Source: Tritrichomonas foetus (taxonomy: Eukaryota; Parabasalia; Tritrichomonadida; Tritrichomonadidae). From it: DNA of 57,117 bases. Below, one piece after another: positions 1-10,058 of the stretch (the stretch's first letter is position 1; each line of letters starts with the position of its first letter). A model generated the notes under the pieces. That model was not told the DNA's origin, ran no database searches, and saw only the letters and a list, made by a program, of their open reading frames with translations. Location: positions 1-57,117 of the forward strand of contig MLAK01000834.1 in the NCBI GenBank assembly GCA_001839685.1, written 5' to 3'. A program made the position numbers and the translations under genes.

Positions 1-58
1 CAAATCTGCAATGTGAGTTCGCAATTATCACTTCAGGATCAAATTTTATAATTTCCAT
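1..58 (-). CDS. 5' end of an unrecognised gene running off the left edge
   Basis: An open frame on the minus strand begins at ATG 58-56 and is still open at base 1. Only about 19 residues are visible (they start MEIIKFDPEVII), so no family can be assigned. Support comes from a trichomonad-like initiator TCATT 21 bases upstream and from codon use that is less AT-rich than the flanking sequence. In-frame sequence is also open for about 25 codons before the ATG, back to a TAA near base 135, so a slightly earlier non-ATG start cannot be excluded. This may also be a chance open stretch. Confidence 0.35.
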   Translation of the reverse strand, partial: MEIIKFDPEVIIANSHCRF

Positions 59-78
59 CGATTCGCGAATAATTTGAA

Positions 79-83
79 AATGA
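79..83 (-). promoter_or_regulatory. Candidate initiator (Inr) TCATT
   Basis: TCATT matches the trichomonad Inr consensus TCA(C/T)(A/T). The A at 81 would be the start site, giving a 23-base leader before the ATG at 58. The motif is short and can occur by chance. Confidence 0.3.
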
Positions 84-754
84 CATAATAATAATAATGG
101 GTAACACTTAAGAATTAGGTTTTCGAAATATAGTTATTTGATTTTGAGCAGATGCGCCAATAATAGTGTTTTTCGATTTTTTCGTACGTTAAGCTATCTG
201 CTTGTATACCTTTGACATTTTATTACTGAATTTTCAGAACATTAAATATGGAATTCAAAAAATCTGAATGTTTCAGAATTATTCACATATTTGAATAAAA
301 TTGTTTAACCCTTTTCAATATTTATGAACTTTTTCAATAAAAATAAATTAAATCTTTTCAGAATTCTCAACTTTGAATCCATTGAGATTCAAAATCACGC
401 AAAAATTCATCATATTACCAATTATTATTTCTAAATTTTATGTCATGGCATTTTATTTGTTGCTTCATCGTTTTTTGACAAAATGAAGTTTACTCAAAAA
501 TAATCACATTTCTTAATCACTTCACTGATAAAAGACCAAACTCTTGAATATCTACAAAGGAACGTTTTAATATTTAAATTATCATATTTCCATATGGTAA
601 AATAACGACTTCTAATAATGATTAATAAATAATATTCATTATAATTTTTCAAAAATGAAATCAGGCAATTTTATAATGAAGTGATGATTCTGAATATGTT
701 TTGTTCAATACCAATCTCTTTATAAAATAATCATTATAAAATAAATTATGAAAA
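84..754. other. Gene-free AT-rich stretch
   Basis: I see no open frame of note, no RNA gene and no repeat here. It separates the left-edge gene from the 3' end of the beta-helix relic. Confidence 0.5.
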
Positions 755-1989
755 TCACTTTTCGCTGTTGTTTTTTTTTCGGCAGATAAACAAAATAAGA
801 ACTAAGCCTATTACTAAGATTATGCTCGAAACTGTGAGTATTATTATGCCAACTTTTCCAAAAATAAAAGGAAATGACTTTGTTTGTATTTCATAAGGCA
901 AGAAACAAGCATTGTTTTGACAAGTTTCAATTTTTTTTTATCGAATCATCAACGAAAGAAAGATTAATGAAAAAAATGTGAGAGAACTCGAAAAATGTAA
1001 TTGAAAAAGAACATTTGTTAAATGTTAATGAAGAATATTTTTCTAAAAAGATAGACTTACTGCTATAATTAATGTTTGATATAAAGCAACATCAAGAAAT
1101 ACTAAAATGAAATGATCTGCTTTAATGACATAATTGCAGGTATTGTTAATAATAATAGTGTTCCTTATTTAATTTGATGCCATTTTTATAAACAAAAAGA
1201 TACTATTTATTTAACCTGTGCAATTATGTATAATTGAATAACAATAATTACTAAATGAATATTTTGTTAAAGCAATAATTGATTGTCATGAAAAGAAAAA
1301 CTGATTAGAAATATTGGAAAATTAAAAATCTAACTTTCATATGGTTTGCTCTGATTCAGAAGAAACAGAAAATGAATACAATTCCTAAAACTTATCATGT
1401 GAATCATCTTTAGACGAGTCAAAAACAGTCAGACTACTAAATTCAAAGTGTAAAAAAAAATTTTTTTTCACACCTTTTGTATAATAACAATCTAATATAC
1501 AAGTATCAATGAGGTTTAATGAGGCTTCTCTTAAAAAAGCTGCTCCTCCTCCATTATTGGAACAACAATCTACAAATAAACATGAATAAATGATACAATT
1601 TCCATGAGATAAATGAATATGAAGTACTCCACCAAAAGTTTCCGTCGGATTTCTTTATTATTACAAGAATAGAAGATACAATTCGATAATTCCACTGTGA
1701 AATATGTAGTTATTGTTTGAGATGATAAAATAGTAAAATTTTCAATTTTAAATATTCCATCATATAGGGAATGTGTACTTGAAATTAATTTGATAAAAGA
1801 AGAACTTTTTAATGAATAATGAAACTTGTTGGAAATGATAAAAAAAAATGTTTCGGTAACAGTTGAATCATAGCATTTATAATCAATAAAGATTCTAATT
1901 TTTGTGAAAATGCAAGAAAAGGAGAACAAGAAATGATTCCATTTATTGCTAAGAATGACAAAGTAATATTCATAATTTTTTTGCATCAC
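755..1989 (-). pseudogene. Frameshifted relic of a beta-helix (Pmp-like) surface protein
   Basis: Read 5' to 3' on the minus strand, three blocks appear in order but in different frames. First comes a 139-residue stretch from 1989 to 1570 with the motif LSNCIFYSC. Next, between about 1620 and 1440, a shifted frame gives NCIIYSC, DCCSNNGGGAAF and LIDTCILDC. These NC(I/F)xxxC and GGGA motifs are typical of the polymorphic-outer-membrane-protein-like beta-helix families of trichomonads. Last, between about 920 and 755, another frame gives TCQNNACF, a 22-residue hydrophobic segment (VGIIILTVSSIILVIGLVLI) and a short basic tail (CRKKNNSEK) before TGA 757-755. That is the end of a type I membrane protein. 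Stops and frame changes lie between the blocks, one of them at a run of nine A. The gene looks dead. The family assignment rests on motifs I read by eye. Confidence 0.6.
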
Positions 1990-2012
1990 TTCTTAAACTT
2001 TTTAAGTCTAAT

Positions 2013-2210
2013 TAAATATATGAAGCTATGATATTAAATATATGAAGCTATAATATTAAATATATGAAGCTATGATATTAAATATATGAAGCTATAATAT
2101 TAAATATATGAAGCTATAATATTAAATATATGAAGCTATGATATTAAATATATGAAACTATGATATTAAATATATGAAGCTATGATATTAAATATATGAG
2201 GCTATGATAT
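2013..2210. repeat. 22-bp tandem repeat, nine copies
   Basis: A 22-bp unit containing ATATGAAGCTATGATAT is repeated nine times end to end, for 198 bp. Copies differ at one or two positions (AAGCTATGA, AAGCTATAA, AAACTATGA, GAGGCTATGA). The length of 22 is not a multiple of three and the region has no open frame, so it is non-coding. It lies between the 3' end of the karyopherin gene and the beta-helix relic. Confidence 0.95.
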
Positions 2211-2327
2211 TGTTTGATACAATCCCATATATCGTTTCAGATGATGTTGAAAGAAGAAGAAATTGCTTGATAGTTTCTAAATAATAGAAACGAAAGAAAA
2301 GGATGGACAATGAACTTGATCGAATGT

Positions 2328-5300
2328 TTATTTATTCAGTCCAAGTATATCAAGTGCTTGCTGCATTGCATTAGGTGCTCCTTCAAAACAACTCACAAAT
2401 AATTCGTTTCCATAACTAAGCAAATAATTTCTCACAACCTCAACAATTTGATTATGAGTTTCATCTTTCACCTGAAATATTTGTTTTGCAAATCTCAGAT
2501 GACTAATATAAATTATGTAGATTCTTATGCATGCTAAAATAATATTAGGTGGAAGGCTATCCTGGTATCTCATTAAGAAAAATAATGAAGAATCTAACAA
2601 TTGTTGACCATTCGAAACGGTTAATTCAATATTTGCAAAAATATTATTAACAACTTCTAAATTCGGGTAGACATTTTCAGGGAAAAATTTAAAAAGCATG
2701 AGTAGTAATGTAGATAAAATTGGGCGAATATAACGATCATCATCTTCAAGTTTTCGAAAATTATTTTCGAGGGTATCATAAAAAGGTTGAAGAATGTTTC
2801 CACCATAGTGAATTGATACATGCGACATTGAGATATAAACACTAACAAATTGTTCAGCACGAGAAGTTTCCATGTTTTCGCATTTACAAAGAATGAGCTG
2901 ATATACATTCAAAATTTGTTCGATTTCTTCATTAGTTGCAATTTTATTATCGACCATTTGATTAAAAAAACTTAAAAGGTCAATGAATAAATTCATATTT
3001 TCAGTAGCATCGATTTCATTATTACATAATTTTTCCTTTTCAATACAGAAATTCAAAGAATCTTTTAAAAATGAATGAATAATTGGTAAATCATAACAGG
3101 TTAAAACTTGAACTGCTTGAATAAATGATGGGAAAAAAGCCATCATATATTGAGAGTTTTTACTTAAATATTGAGTGATAAAACGAACATATTCATTTAG
3201 GAAAGTTTGCGCGATTTGGGGATAATCAGGAATATCTTTGTTTAAACTGATATGGGAAGGATTAAAAATCGATCGAATGAATTTTGTCAAATTTTCGATC
3301 TCATCAAATTTAAATTCTTCAAAAGCCCATTTAAGATATATGAAATAATCTCTGAATATTTTAGGGAATATTTTTGATGTTTTTGCTAAGTATACAAACT
3401 TTTTAAAACAATTAATATAATCAATATTATGACGATAAAAGCCTTCTCGGAAAATAATTTGTGTAAACTTGATTTTGTCACTTGCATCAATATTTCCACT
3501 ATCATATTTGAATATATAACCAACAAATTCAATTAACATTGAATATTGGGTATACTGAAGATTACCAACATACGATATAAAATCTTTATAATAATTAATT
3601 GATCTCATCAAAGATAAGCATTCATCTTTAAACAATTTTAAATAATTTTTTAAAATATCAAAAGCAGAATTCACAAGTGATACATCTAATCTAAGGCGAT
3701 AAGAAAATAAAATTATATTTAAAGAAGTTGGAATAATATCTTGATATGACTGATCAATGAAATAAAGTTTAATTCCTAAGCATGCTCCAATTAATTTAAC
3801 TTCATATGAAGCACTTTGGAAAGCTGTCATCATTATTTCACGTAAAACAGAATATTTCGTTTCTGGAAAGAGCCTTCCTTCAGGAATCACACCTAAAATT
3901 GCATTTAAATAATGAATATAAATTAAAGTATTATTATTATTTACATTCTTTAAATCACTATTTAATAAGCGATCAAGTAAATATAATTTAAGATAGGAAT
4001 TTTCTCTTTGTGATATCGTTTCTAATTGAAGAAGACAATTACATAATAAGAAAGTTGGTGAATTAGGTGTGATTAAGCGAAATATAATTTCTATAATGAC
4101 ATCTAAAAAATCTAAATAGGAAAAACTTTGTAAAATAATATTAATTACAACAAAAATACCTTGGAGCATTTCTTCATGCAATCCAACATTTTGTGAAAAA
4201 GTATCACAGAAAAGAACTATTTGTTTTACAATCGATATCGGAATTTTATTCTTACAGCAGTCAATTATTTCAGAAAGAAACATTAAAGAAACAGATTGAA
4301 TTTCAACCTGTTTATTTAAAATCTGTTTATTAGGAATTACAAAAGATTGTGGATTTTGGAAGATTTGTGAAAATAAAGAATAACAATAACCAAATAAATC
4401 AAAATCACCAATAGTTTTGAATTTTTCTAGAAGTGGAAGAACATCATTATCACATGAATCATTTAATTGCACAAATAGAATCATATGAATAAGAAAAGGA
4501 ATTTGTTCACGTTTAATATACATTGAAAATTTTGTAATAAAGAATAATAAAATTCGAGTATATTCGAACTCAGTCGTCATTTCTAAAAAATTGAAAGCTA
4601 AAAGAAAAAAATTTTCAAAATTTGGTATATTATATGGAAATCGCTTTAAAATAGTCCAATATGAAGTAAAATCGTGTGCATCTAAACCAGTTGTTTGTTG
4701 TGATATATTAAATATCATTTTCATACAATTTCCTAAATAATCAGAATTAAAATCAATTACTTTCATTTTCAGAAGTAGAATTAGTAAATTTATAGAAATT
4801 GATGTCATTTGAAAATCATTTGGGTTTGTTAAAACTAATTGTATTATTTGTAAAGCATCTTCTAACAAAAATTGAACATATTGTTTTGAACCTGGTCGAT
4901 TTACTTTTGATACTATTGACAATAAAGAAAAAGGCAAAAAAACTAAACTTTCTTGATATAATTTAAAACTATTTTCTGAAAAAGGCCATTTTATTTGATG
5001 ATAGTCATCAATAATGTTCATTAAATGACATATAAATTGTTGAATATAAAAATCTGATGTTGATCTCAAATAATTCTGAAAAGAAACATCAAATTGTTGA
5101 AAATTCTCAAAAATGAACTCAGGATGAGATTTTATTATGTTTTTGATGACGATTAAAGCAAGTTTTTGGAAGGCATAATTTTTGTCATGTGAACAATTCA
5201 AAAGTGAAATTGCAAAAGTTGGACTTTCTGAAATCATTCGGGAAATTGCATTTTCGGCTTGACGTCTCACAATATTATTGTTTGACAGAAAAGCACTAAA

Positions 5301-5336
5301 AATAGCTTCAATTTGTGAGATTTCTTCTTCATTCAT
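2328..5336 (-). CDS. Karyopherin-beta family nuclear transport receptor (importin/exportin)
   Basis: This 1002-residue protein is built of alpha-helical, HEAT-like repeats throughout. The first 100 residues match the importin-beta N-terminal pattern: an acidic MNEEEISQIEAIF helix, then RRQAENAISRM, then AFQKLALIVIKNII and a helix with YLRSTSDFYIQQFI. Proteins of this family bind Ran-GTP through this region and carry cargo through nuclear pores. The length fits the family (850-1200). I could not decide between an importin and an exportin of the XPO4/XPO7 type. The ATG at 5336 was chosen because an initiator TCATT lies 5 bases before it; a longer frame would need TTG at 5351. The stop reads TAAACA, overlapping the UAAA polyadenylation signal known in trichomonads. 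Confidence 0.8.
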   Translation of the reverse strand: MNEEEISQIEAIFSAFLSNNNIVRRQAENAISRMISESPTFAISLLNCSHDKNYAFQKLALIVIKNIIKSHPEFIFENFQQFDVSFQNYLRSTSDFYIQQFICHLMNIIDDYHQIKWPFSENSFKLYQESLVFLPFSLLSIVSKVNRPGSKQYVQFLLEDALQIIQLVLTNPNDFQMTSISINLLILLLKMKVIDFNSDYLGNCMKMIFNISQQTTGLDAHDFTSYWTILKRFPYNIPNFENFFLLAFNFLEMTTEFEYTRILLFFITKFSMYIKREQIPFLIHMILFVQLNDSCDNDVLPLLEKFKTIGDFDLFGYCYSLFSQIFQNPQSFVIPNKQILNKQVEIQSVSLMFLSEIIDCCKNKIPISIVKQIVLFCDTFSQNVGLHEEMLQGIFVVINIILQSFSYLDFLDVIIEIIFRLITPNSPTFLLCNCLLQLETISQRENSYLKLYLLDRLLNSDLKNVNNNNTLIYIHYLNAILGVIPEGRLFPETKYSVLREIMMTAFQSASYEVKLIGACLGIKLYFIDQSYQDIIPTSLNIILFSYRLRLDVSLVNSAFDILKNYLKLFKDECLSLMRSINYYKDFISYVGNLQYTQYSMLIEFVGYIFKYDSGNIDASDKIKFTQIIFREGFYRHNIDYINCFKKFVYLAKTSKIFPKIFRDYFIYLKWAFEEFKFDEIENLTKFIRSIFNPSHISLNKDIPDYPQIAQTFLNEYVRFITQYLSKNSQYMMAFFPSFIQAVQVLTCYDLPIIHSFLKDSLNFCIEKEKLCNNEIDATENMNLFIDLLSFFNQMVDNKIATNEEIEQILNVYQLILCKCENMETSRAEQFVSVYISMSHVSIHYGGNILQPFYDTLENNFRKLEDDDRYIRPILSTLLLMLFKFFPENVYPNLEVVNNIFANIELTVSNGQQLLDSSLFFLMRYQDSLPPNIILACIRIYIIYISHLRFAKQIFQVKDETHNQIVEVVRNYLLSYGNELFVSCFEGAPNAMQQALDILGLNK

Positions 5337-5338
5337 GT

Positions 5339-5343
5339 AATGA
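5339..5343 (-). promoter_or_regulatory. Initiator TCATT of the karyopherin gene
   Basis: TCATT with the A at 5341 gives a 5-base leader before the ATG, the short spacing typical of trichomonad Inr genes. It supports the ATG at 5336 over an upstream TTG, because the TTG would lie 5' of the start site. Confidence 0.55.
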
Positions 5344-5724
5344 ATAAACAACCTCGAAGTAACAAAATAACAAAAAACTTATGTCATAAATTGTGTGGTG
5401 ACCGTTAATACCAATAGACCAATTAATCATACAAATAGGTTTGGGAGGATAATATGCGACCAGTTTCACAATGAATAGTTTTTATATATTTGACCTTTAA
5501 TTAGACTTTAAAATACTTATTTGATCTTTCTCAATTTTATTTGACAAAAAATTACAAAATTCGAAGTAAATGTAAAAAGAAAAAAATAGGAGTAAATAAA
5601 TTAAAAATGAATAATGTTGAAAAACCTCTAATAAAAAGACAGAAAAATAAATAAAATCGCTCAATATGTCCAAAGTTAGATAAATTAAAATTTGAATGCA
5701 TTTGAATAGATCGACCGATTAAAT
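5344..5724. other. Divergent intergenic region, karyopherin / TTLL
   Basis: This region holds the promoters of both flanking genes. Apart from the initiators at its edges I see only AT-rich DNA with A-runs. Confidence 0.5.
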
Positions 5725-5729
5725 TCACA
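5725..5729 (+). promoter_or_regulatory. Candidate initiator TCACA of the TTLL gene
   Basis: TCACA fits TCA(C/T)(A/T). The A at 5727 gives a 25-base leader, at the long end of what is usual for trichomonads. Confidence 0.35.
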
Positions 5730-5751
5730 AATTTGATGATAATACATCAAC

Positions 5752-7407
5752 ATGTTAGAGGAATTAGTTTACTTATTTAAAACTGTTCCTCTTCCATTTA
5801 TTGTTATTGACTTTCCTGATATTGGAACTCCACAAATAGAAAGAAATTTTGAAGCTTTTGCATATAAAAATTGTACCTTATCAGACATTCATTCTAATGT
5901 TTTATTTCAATCTGGTTTTAAATTTCAAGAAAATCCAATGTTATGTCATTTATTAATAGGTGGTCGTTTTAATGATGATTTTTTGAACAAACTAAATGAT
6001 TTCCAAAAAGTTTGTCACTTTTCTTCAACAAATTTGATTGGAAGTAAAGATGAGCTTCATTTTAGAATGCTTGAACTTAAAGAAAGACTTGGTCATTCAA
6101 TTGATTTTTACCCTGAAGCATATTATCCACCAGATGATTATGAAAAGTTGTTAGAAATTTGGACAACAAAACCAGTGTGGATAATTAAGGCTCCTGCTCT
6201 TTCACGAGCCAGGAATATTAGATTAGCTATTCCAAGTCTTGAACCAGCTCCAAAACTTCCATATGTCATTGAAGAATATATAACTCCTCCATATTTAATT
6301 ACTGGGCGAAAATTCGATATTCGAATATATGCAGTAGTTACATCAATTGAACCTTTAATTTTTTATTATCATAAACAAGGACTTGTATTGTTTGCAACTC
6401 ATGATTATGCAAAAAATTTCCCCAATGATGCCAGTCAAATCTGTGAAGATGATAAAGAATATCTTGAAATTGTAAATGATCTCCAAATGCATCTTACCAA
6501 TTATGAAATAAATAAAGATTCAAAAAGCTTTGTTCAATGTTATGAACTTGATGAAAAGATTGAGAATTCCAAATGGTCTTTACCTTTTTTATGGAAATAC
6601 TTTAAAAGCATTGGAGTTGACTATAAAAAAATTAAAAGAGATATTAAAGATGTTGCAACTGCTGCTATAATTGCTGGAATGTGTTCATTACGCAATTCAC
6701 ACCGTAAAAAAATAAAACTTCATCGTAAATCGTCTTTTGAATTGTTAGGGATTGATATTCTATTGGATTCCAATCTTAAACCCTATTTGTTAGAGATAAA
6801 CATTTCACCAGGAATGGTTGGGAGCTCACAACTAGACATAATGATCAAAGAAAAAGTTACACTTGATACGTTTCATATTGTTCGAGTTTTACAAATCTCT
6901 CCTACGAATCGAAATGAATATAGTAGATATATTGAATATGAAAGACAGTATAAGATATCAAAACATTTTTCTGAAATTAATAAAAACAAAAAATCATATA
7001 AAGCCAATATAGATAAGAGTGAAAATAATGAAATCAGAAATAGAATAAAAAATACACTAGAAACCATTATTGAGCCATGGGAAAATCCAGCTTTTGCAGA
7101 ATATACAATTATTAGAGAATTCATCGATGAATTAAGCCGCAAAAGGGATTTCCATCTTGCATATCCAAAAAAGACAAATATTTCCAAGTTTGAAAAGCAT
7201 TTTGATCACTATACATACGAAGATATTGTTTTAAATAAATGGTTGATGATGGATCAGCATAAACGTTTTGATGTGTTATTGACTAACTTTGATTTATACC
7301 ATGCTACAATGGAAAAATGCTACCAAGCACCTGATAGAGTACCAAACAAAACAAAACACATAGAATCAAAAGATACTATTACAGAAAATAATTGTCTCAT
7401 TGAATAA
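5752..7407 (+). CDS. Tubulin tyrosine ligase-like protein (TTLL4/5-type polyglutamylase)
   Basis: The 551-residue protein has the TTL ATP-grasp domain at about residues 60-400. Family motifs in order are KPVWIIKAPALSRARNI near 144-160, a PYLITGRKFDIRIYAVV strand near 180-200, LVLFATHDYA near 215, HLTNYEIN near 246, and FELLGIDILLDSNLKPYLLE followed by INISPGM near 330-355. The last block carries the metal-binding D, E and N residues. The closest pattern I recognise is TTLL4/5, whose members add glutamate side chains to tubulin tails on axonemes and cytoplasmic microtubules. One oddity is the nucleotide loop. Family members usually read SRGxGI there, whereas this protein reads SRARNI, so both glycines are replaced. 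The C-terminal 150 residues are charged and unassigned. The gene converges on the gamma-adaptin gene. Confidence 0.9.
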   Translation: MLEELVYLFKTVPLPFIVIDFPDIGTPQIERNFEAFAYKNCTLSDIHSNVLFQSGFKFQENPMLCHLLIGGRFNDDFLNKLNDFQKVCHFSSTNLIGSKDELHFRMLELKERLGHSIDFYPEAYYPPDDYEKLLEIWTTKPVWIIKAPALSRARNIRLAIPSLEPAPKLPYVIEEYITPPYLITGRKFDIRIYAVVTSIEPLIFYYHKQGLVLFATHDYAKNFPNDASQICEDDKEYLEIVNDLQMHLTNYEINKDSKSFVQCYELDEKIENSKWSLPFLWKYFKSIGVDYKKIKRDIKDVATAAIIAGMCSLRNSHRKKIKLHRKSSFELLGIDILLDSNLKPYLLEINISPGMVGSSQLDIMIKEKVTLDTFHIVRVLQISPTNRNEYSRYIEYERQYKISKHFSEINKNKKSYKANIDKSENNEIRNRIKNTLETIIEPWENPAFAEYTIIREFIDELSRKRDFHLAYPKKTNISKFEKHFDHYTYEDIVLNKWLMMDQHKRFDVLLTNFDLYHATMEKCYQAPDRVPNKTKHIESKDTITENNCLIE

Positions 7408-7787
7408 TTCTAAAAAATGAGTGAATGCTATTTTTGTTATATGAACGTCATACAAAATTCTTCCTAGGTTTATACAATTTAACAAAATTATCTGTTCATT
7501 TTTCACCATGCCAAATCATAATACCTTTTCCATATTAGTGTTAAATGTGTCTTTGAGAATTGTGATGTTAATTATTTGATGATATGAACTGGTATCAATC
7601 AATGACAACATAATTTAAAGTGTGATTTCATAATAATGAATACATAGCACTGAAAAAAGAGTTTTCTATAATATCTACAAAGACATTACACTTTTTAAAG
7701 AAAATCATTAAAAAGGAAACAAAAAATAAACGAAACAAAAAATAATATAAACATTTTAGAAACATGATAAAATCAAAAAAACAAAAT
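7408..7787. other. Convergent intergenic region, TTLL / gamma-adaptin
   Basis: This is the 3' flank of both genes. It has AT-rich runs and TAAA boxes soon after both stops, and nothing else I can identify. Confidence 0.5.
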
Positions 7788-10058
7788 CTACTCAAAAATC
7801 CCATCATTAACTTGGCATTTCTCACTAATTGGCTGACTCCTGAACATGTAATTGATTTGCGCACGCATGGCCAGTGGAGATTTCCCTCGATTCAACAAAA
7901 GGAGAATTTGGTTAATAGATGTTCCTCCATTTGGGGCCAAATTTGTATCAGACATTGCTTGTGCATTTAGGTGCCATCCATCAGGAACGCCAAAAGTAGC
8001 ATTAAATTTCGTGAGTGGGATATTTGTTTTATTGAAAAATGATGCTCGAATTGCAACTTGTCTTAAATCTTGTGGATTTTTCTGAACTTCGAAGAAAACC
8101 ACGAAATCAGATTGCTCAATTGCAAGTTTAGCATCTTTTGGAACATTAAAAGTATAACTATTATTTTGATTACGACTTTGATTTCTATTTCGGTAATTTT
8201 GAGGTTCTTCGTCATCAAGAAGATCTATGAGATTGTTGGATTTGTTATTTGTTGTGGATTGATCAAGAAAATTATCAGGAATACCTTGTTGTTGCACTTT
8301 TTGGGTGCTATGCTGTTCATGTTGTTCATCGATTTCATCATTCATTGGTAATAAAAACATTGAATATTCTGGATTATTTAAAATTCTTAGCATTTCACCT
8401 GCACGTTGTTGAACATCAAGTCTATTGTCATTTGAAAATTTCTTTAAGCATTTCACTACATCAGTTCTCATATCTCCACCAAACCTAGTTGCCAGTTTAG
8501 CCAATGCAGTTAAAATATAGCATGTTGTTCGACTTTTCTGTTTAGGTTGAACAACAACCTTTAAAAGGTTTGTAATAACATCAACTTTTCGTGTTTCATA
8601 TTCACCGATACAAAAAGCAGCTATTTGAATCAACGGTTGATTATCTGCATAAAAAGTCAACACATTTTCTAAAGATTCCAAAGCAGCTGATCTCAAATCT
8701 ATATTCTTTGATAATAAATTACAAAAATTAGAAATAATATCATTCCCAATGAAATTAGAATTATCAATAATTATGTGAAGTGTTGAATCAATATTCCATG
8801 CAGGATCAGGTGAAAATCGTTGAACACATTGGTATATTTTTGGCACAATTTCAGATCGAAAGTCAGTGTCCACTAATTTCATATATCTAATAATCTCTGG
8901 CACTAATTTTGTAACATTTTGTTCATTAATGATCGCCGATATTACATCTAAACTTCTTCTTCGAATTGATAAATCCTTATGATCTAAACATTTCACTATC
9001 TGTAAACGATAACGTTGCATTGCAGTAGAATCAGAACTAGTTCTATCAATAATATCATTCGATAATAATAATCTAGAAAATGCAGATAAAGCTGAATAAA
9101 TAACAGCTGAATTCTTTAATTCCAGTAATCGTCCAATTTGGTTAATTGCTAAAGTTTTCAAAGATTGACTTTTTCCTGCTTTTTTGACTGTTTCTGCTGC
9201 TTCAAGTAAGATTGAACGAGCTGTATTAGAATGACAATCTAAATCCGTTATTATTTCTTGTAAAAGACTATCTAATTCATCACTTTTTTGACCTATTAAA
9301 CCAAGTGCTTTCAAACTCTGGCATTGTAAAAAAGGGTCATTAAAAAGATGAAATTCTGTTTCTTTTGTTGGCGGTGAATGTTTCAAATCACGTAAAAGAT
9401 CAATAAATGGCCGAGTAAATGTTTTCCATTGTTGTGGGAGAGAAGGAACAGTTTTTAACATTTCTATTGCGAGATTTATTCCTGTCAGCATAATTGAATG
9501 GTCAGAATAATTCAAAAGTTTAGGAACATATTTTTTGAAATTCTCAAAGTATTCAATATTTTCGCGAACTGCCCTCAAAGCAGCAGAAGCAGCATATCGA
9601 ATAACTTTTGGGTATTTCGAATCCAACTCTTTCGTGATCGCCGGAATAGCCGCAGAAATCAAATCCGATCCTCCGATATTCGCGACAGCCGCTAAACCAA
9701 GACATTTGATATTCTGATCAGATTTATTTTCGATGTCTTTGACGACCGTTTGCGTCATCAATAAAGCCGTATCTGAATTAGAATCCGTTAATACGCTTGC
9801 GCCGACGTAACCGACCATTTTGCTGGAATAATTTGGATTTGCCATTAGCGAAATGATTTCCATTTGACCAAAACCGGTATTTTCGCCTTCCATTTCTAAG
9901 TAAATTAATTTGGCGACAAGACGGGGCCTCCCTTGGGCGTCTGGCGATTTCATTTGATTTCGGATTTTGGCCAATTCTTCTCCGCGCTTTTCGGCTTTCT
10001 TTTCGAGTGATGTGGAATCTTCGACACTGTGAACGAATTCTTCATAGGAAGTTTTCAT
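7788..10058 (-). CDS. AP-1 gamma-adaptin-like large subunit of a clathrin adaptor
   Basis: This 756-residue protein has the adaptin architecture. An armadillo trunk runs from 1 to about 560, beginning with RPRLVAKLIYLEMEGENTGF, GQMEIISLM and KMVGYVGASVL, which match the start of gamma-adaptins (VAKLLY...FGQLE...GYLGA). A glutamine/asparagine-rich hinge at about 580-640 carries NLIDLLDDEE, a clathrin-box-like motif. An appendage (ear) of about 105 residues ends the protein (FVVFFEVQ, FGVPDGWHL, NYMFRSQP). Such subunits form AP-1 with beta, mu and sigma chains and sort cargo between trans-Golgi and endosomes. An epsilon-like subunit is the main alternative, but the gamma-type ear favours AP-1. 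No clear TCA(C/T)(A/T) lies close to the ATG. The first 450 bases are much richer in GC than the rest. A mu adaptin gene lies at 29072-30373. Confidence 0.85.
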   Translation of the reverse strand: MKTSYEEFVHSVEDSTSLEKKAEKRGEELAKIRNQMKSPDAQGRPRLVAKLIYLEMEGENTGFGQMEIISLMANPNYSSKMVGYVGASVLTDSNSDTALLMTQTVVKDIENKSDQNIKCLGLAAVANIGGSDLISAAIPAITKELDSKYPKVIRYAASAALRAVRENIEYFENFKKYVPKLLNYSDHSIMLTGINLAIEMLKTVPSLPQQWKTFTRPFIDLLRDLKHSPPTKETEFHLFNDPFLQCQSLKALGLIGQKSDELDSLLQEIITDLDCHSNTARSILLEAAETVKKAGKSQSLKTLAINQIGRLLELKNSAVIYSALSAFSRLLLSNDIIDRTSSDSTAMQRYRLQIVKCLDHKDLSIRRRSLDVISAIINEQNVTKLVPEIIRYMKLVDTDFRSEIVPKIYQCVQRFSPDPAWNIDSTLHIIIDNSNFIGNDIISNFCNLLSKNIDLRSAALESLENVLTFYADNQPLIQIAAFCIGEYETRKVDVITNLLKVVVQPKQKSRTTCYILTALAKLATRFGGDMRTDVVKCLKKFSNDNRLDVQQRAGEMLRILNNPEYSMFLLPMNDEIDEQHEQHSTQKVQQQGIPDNFLDQSTTNNKSNNLIDLLDDEEPQNYRNRNQSRNQNNSYTFNVPKDAKLAIEQSDFVVFFEVQKNPQDLRQVAIRASFFNKTNIPLTKFNATFGVPDGWHLNAQAMSDTNLAPNGGTSINQILLLLNRGKSPLAMRAQINYMFRSQPISEKCQVNDGIFE

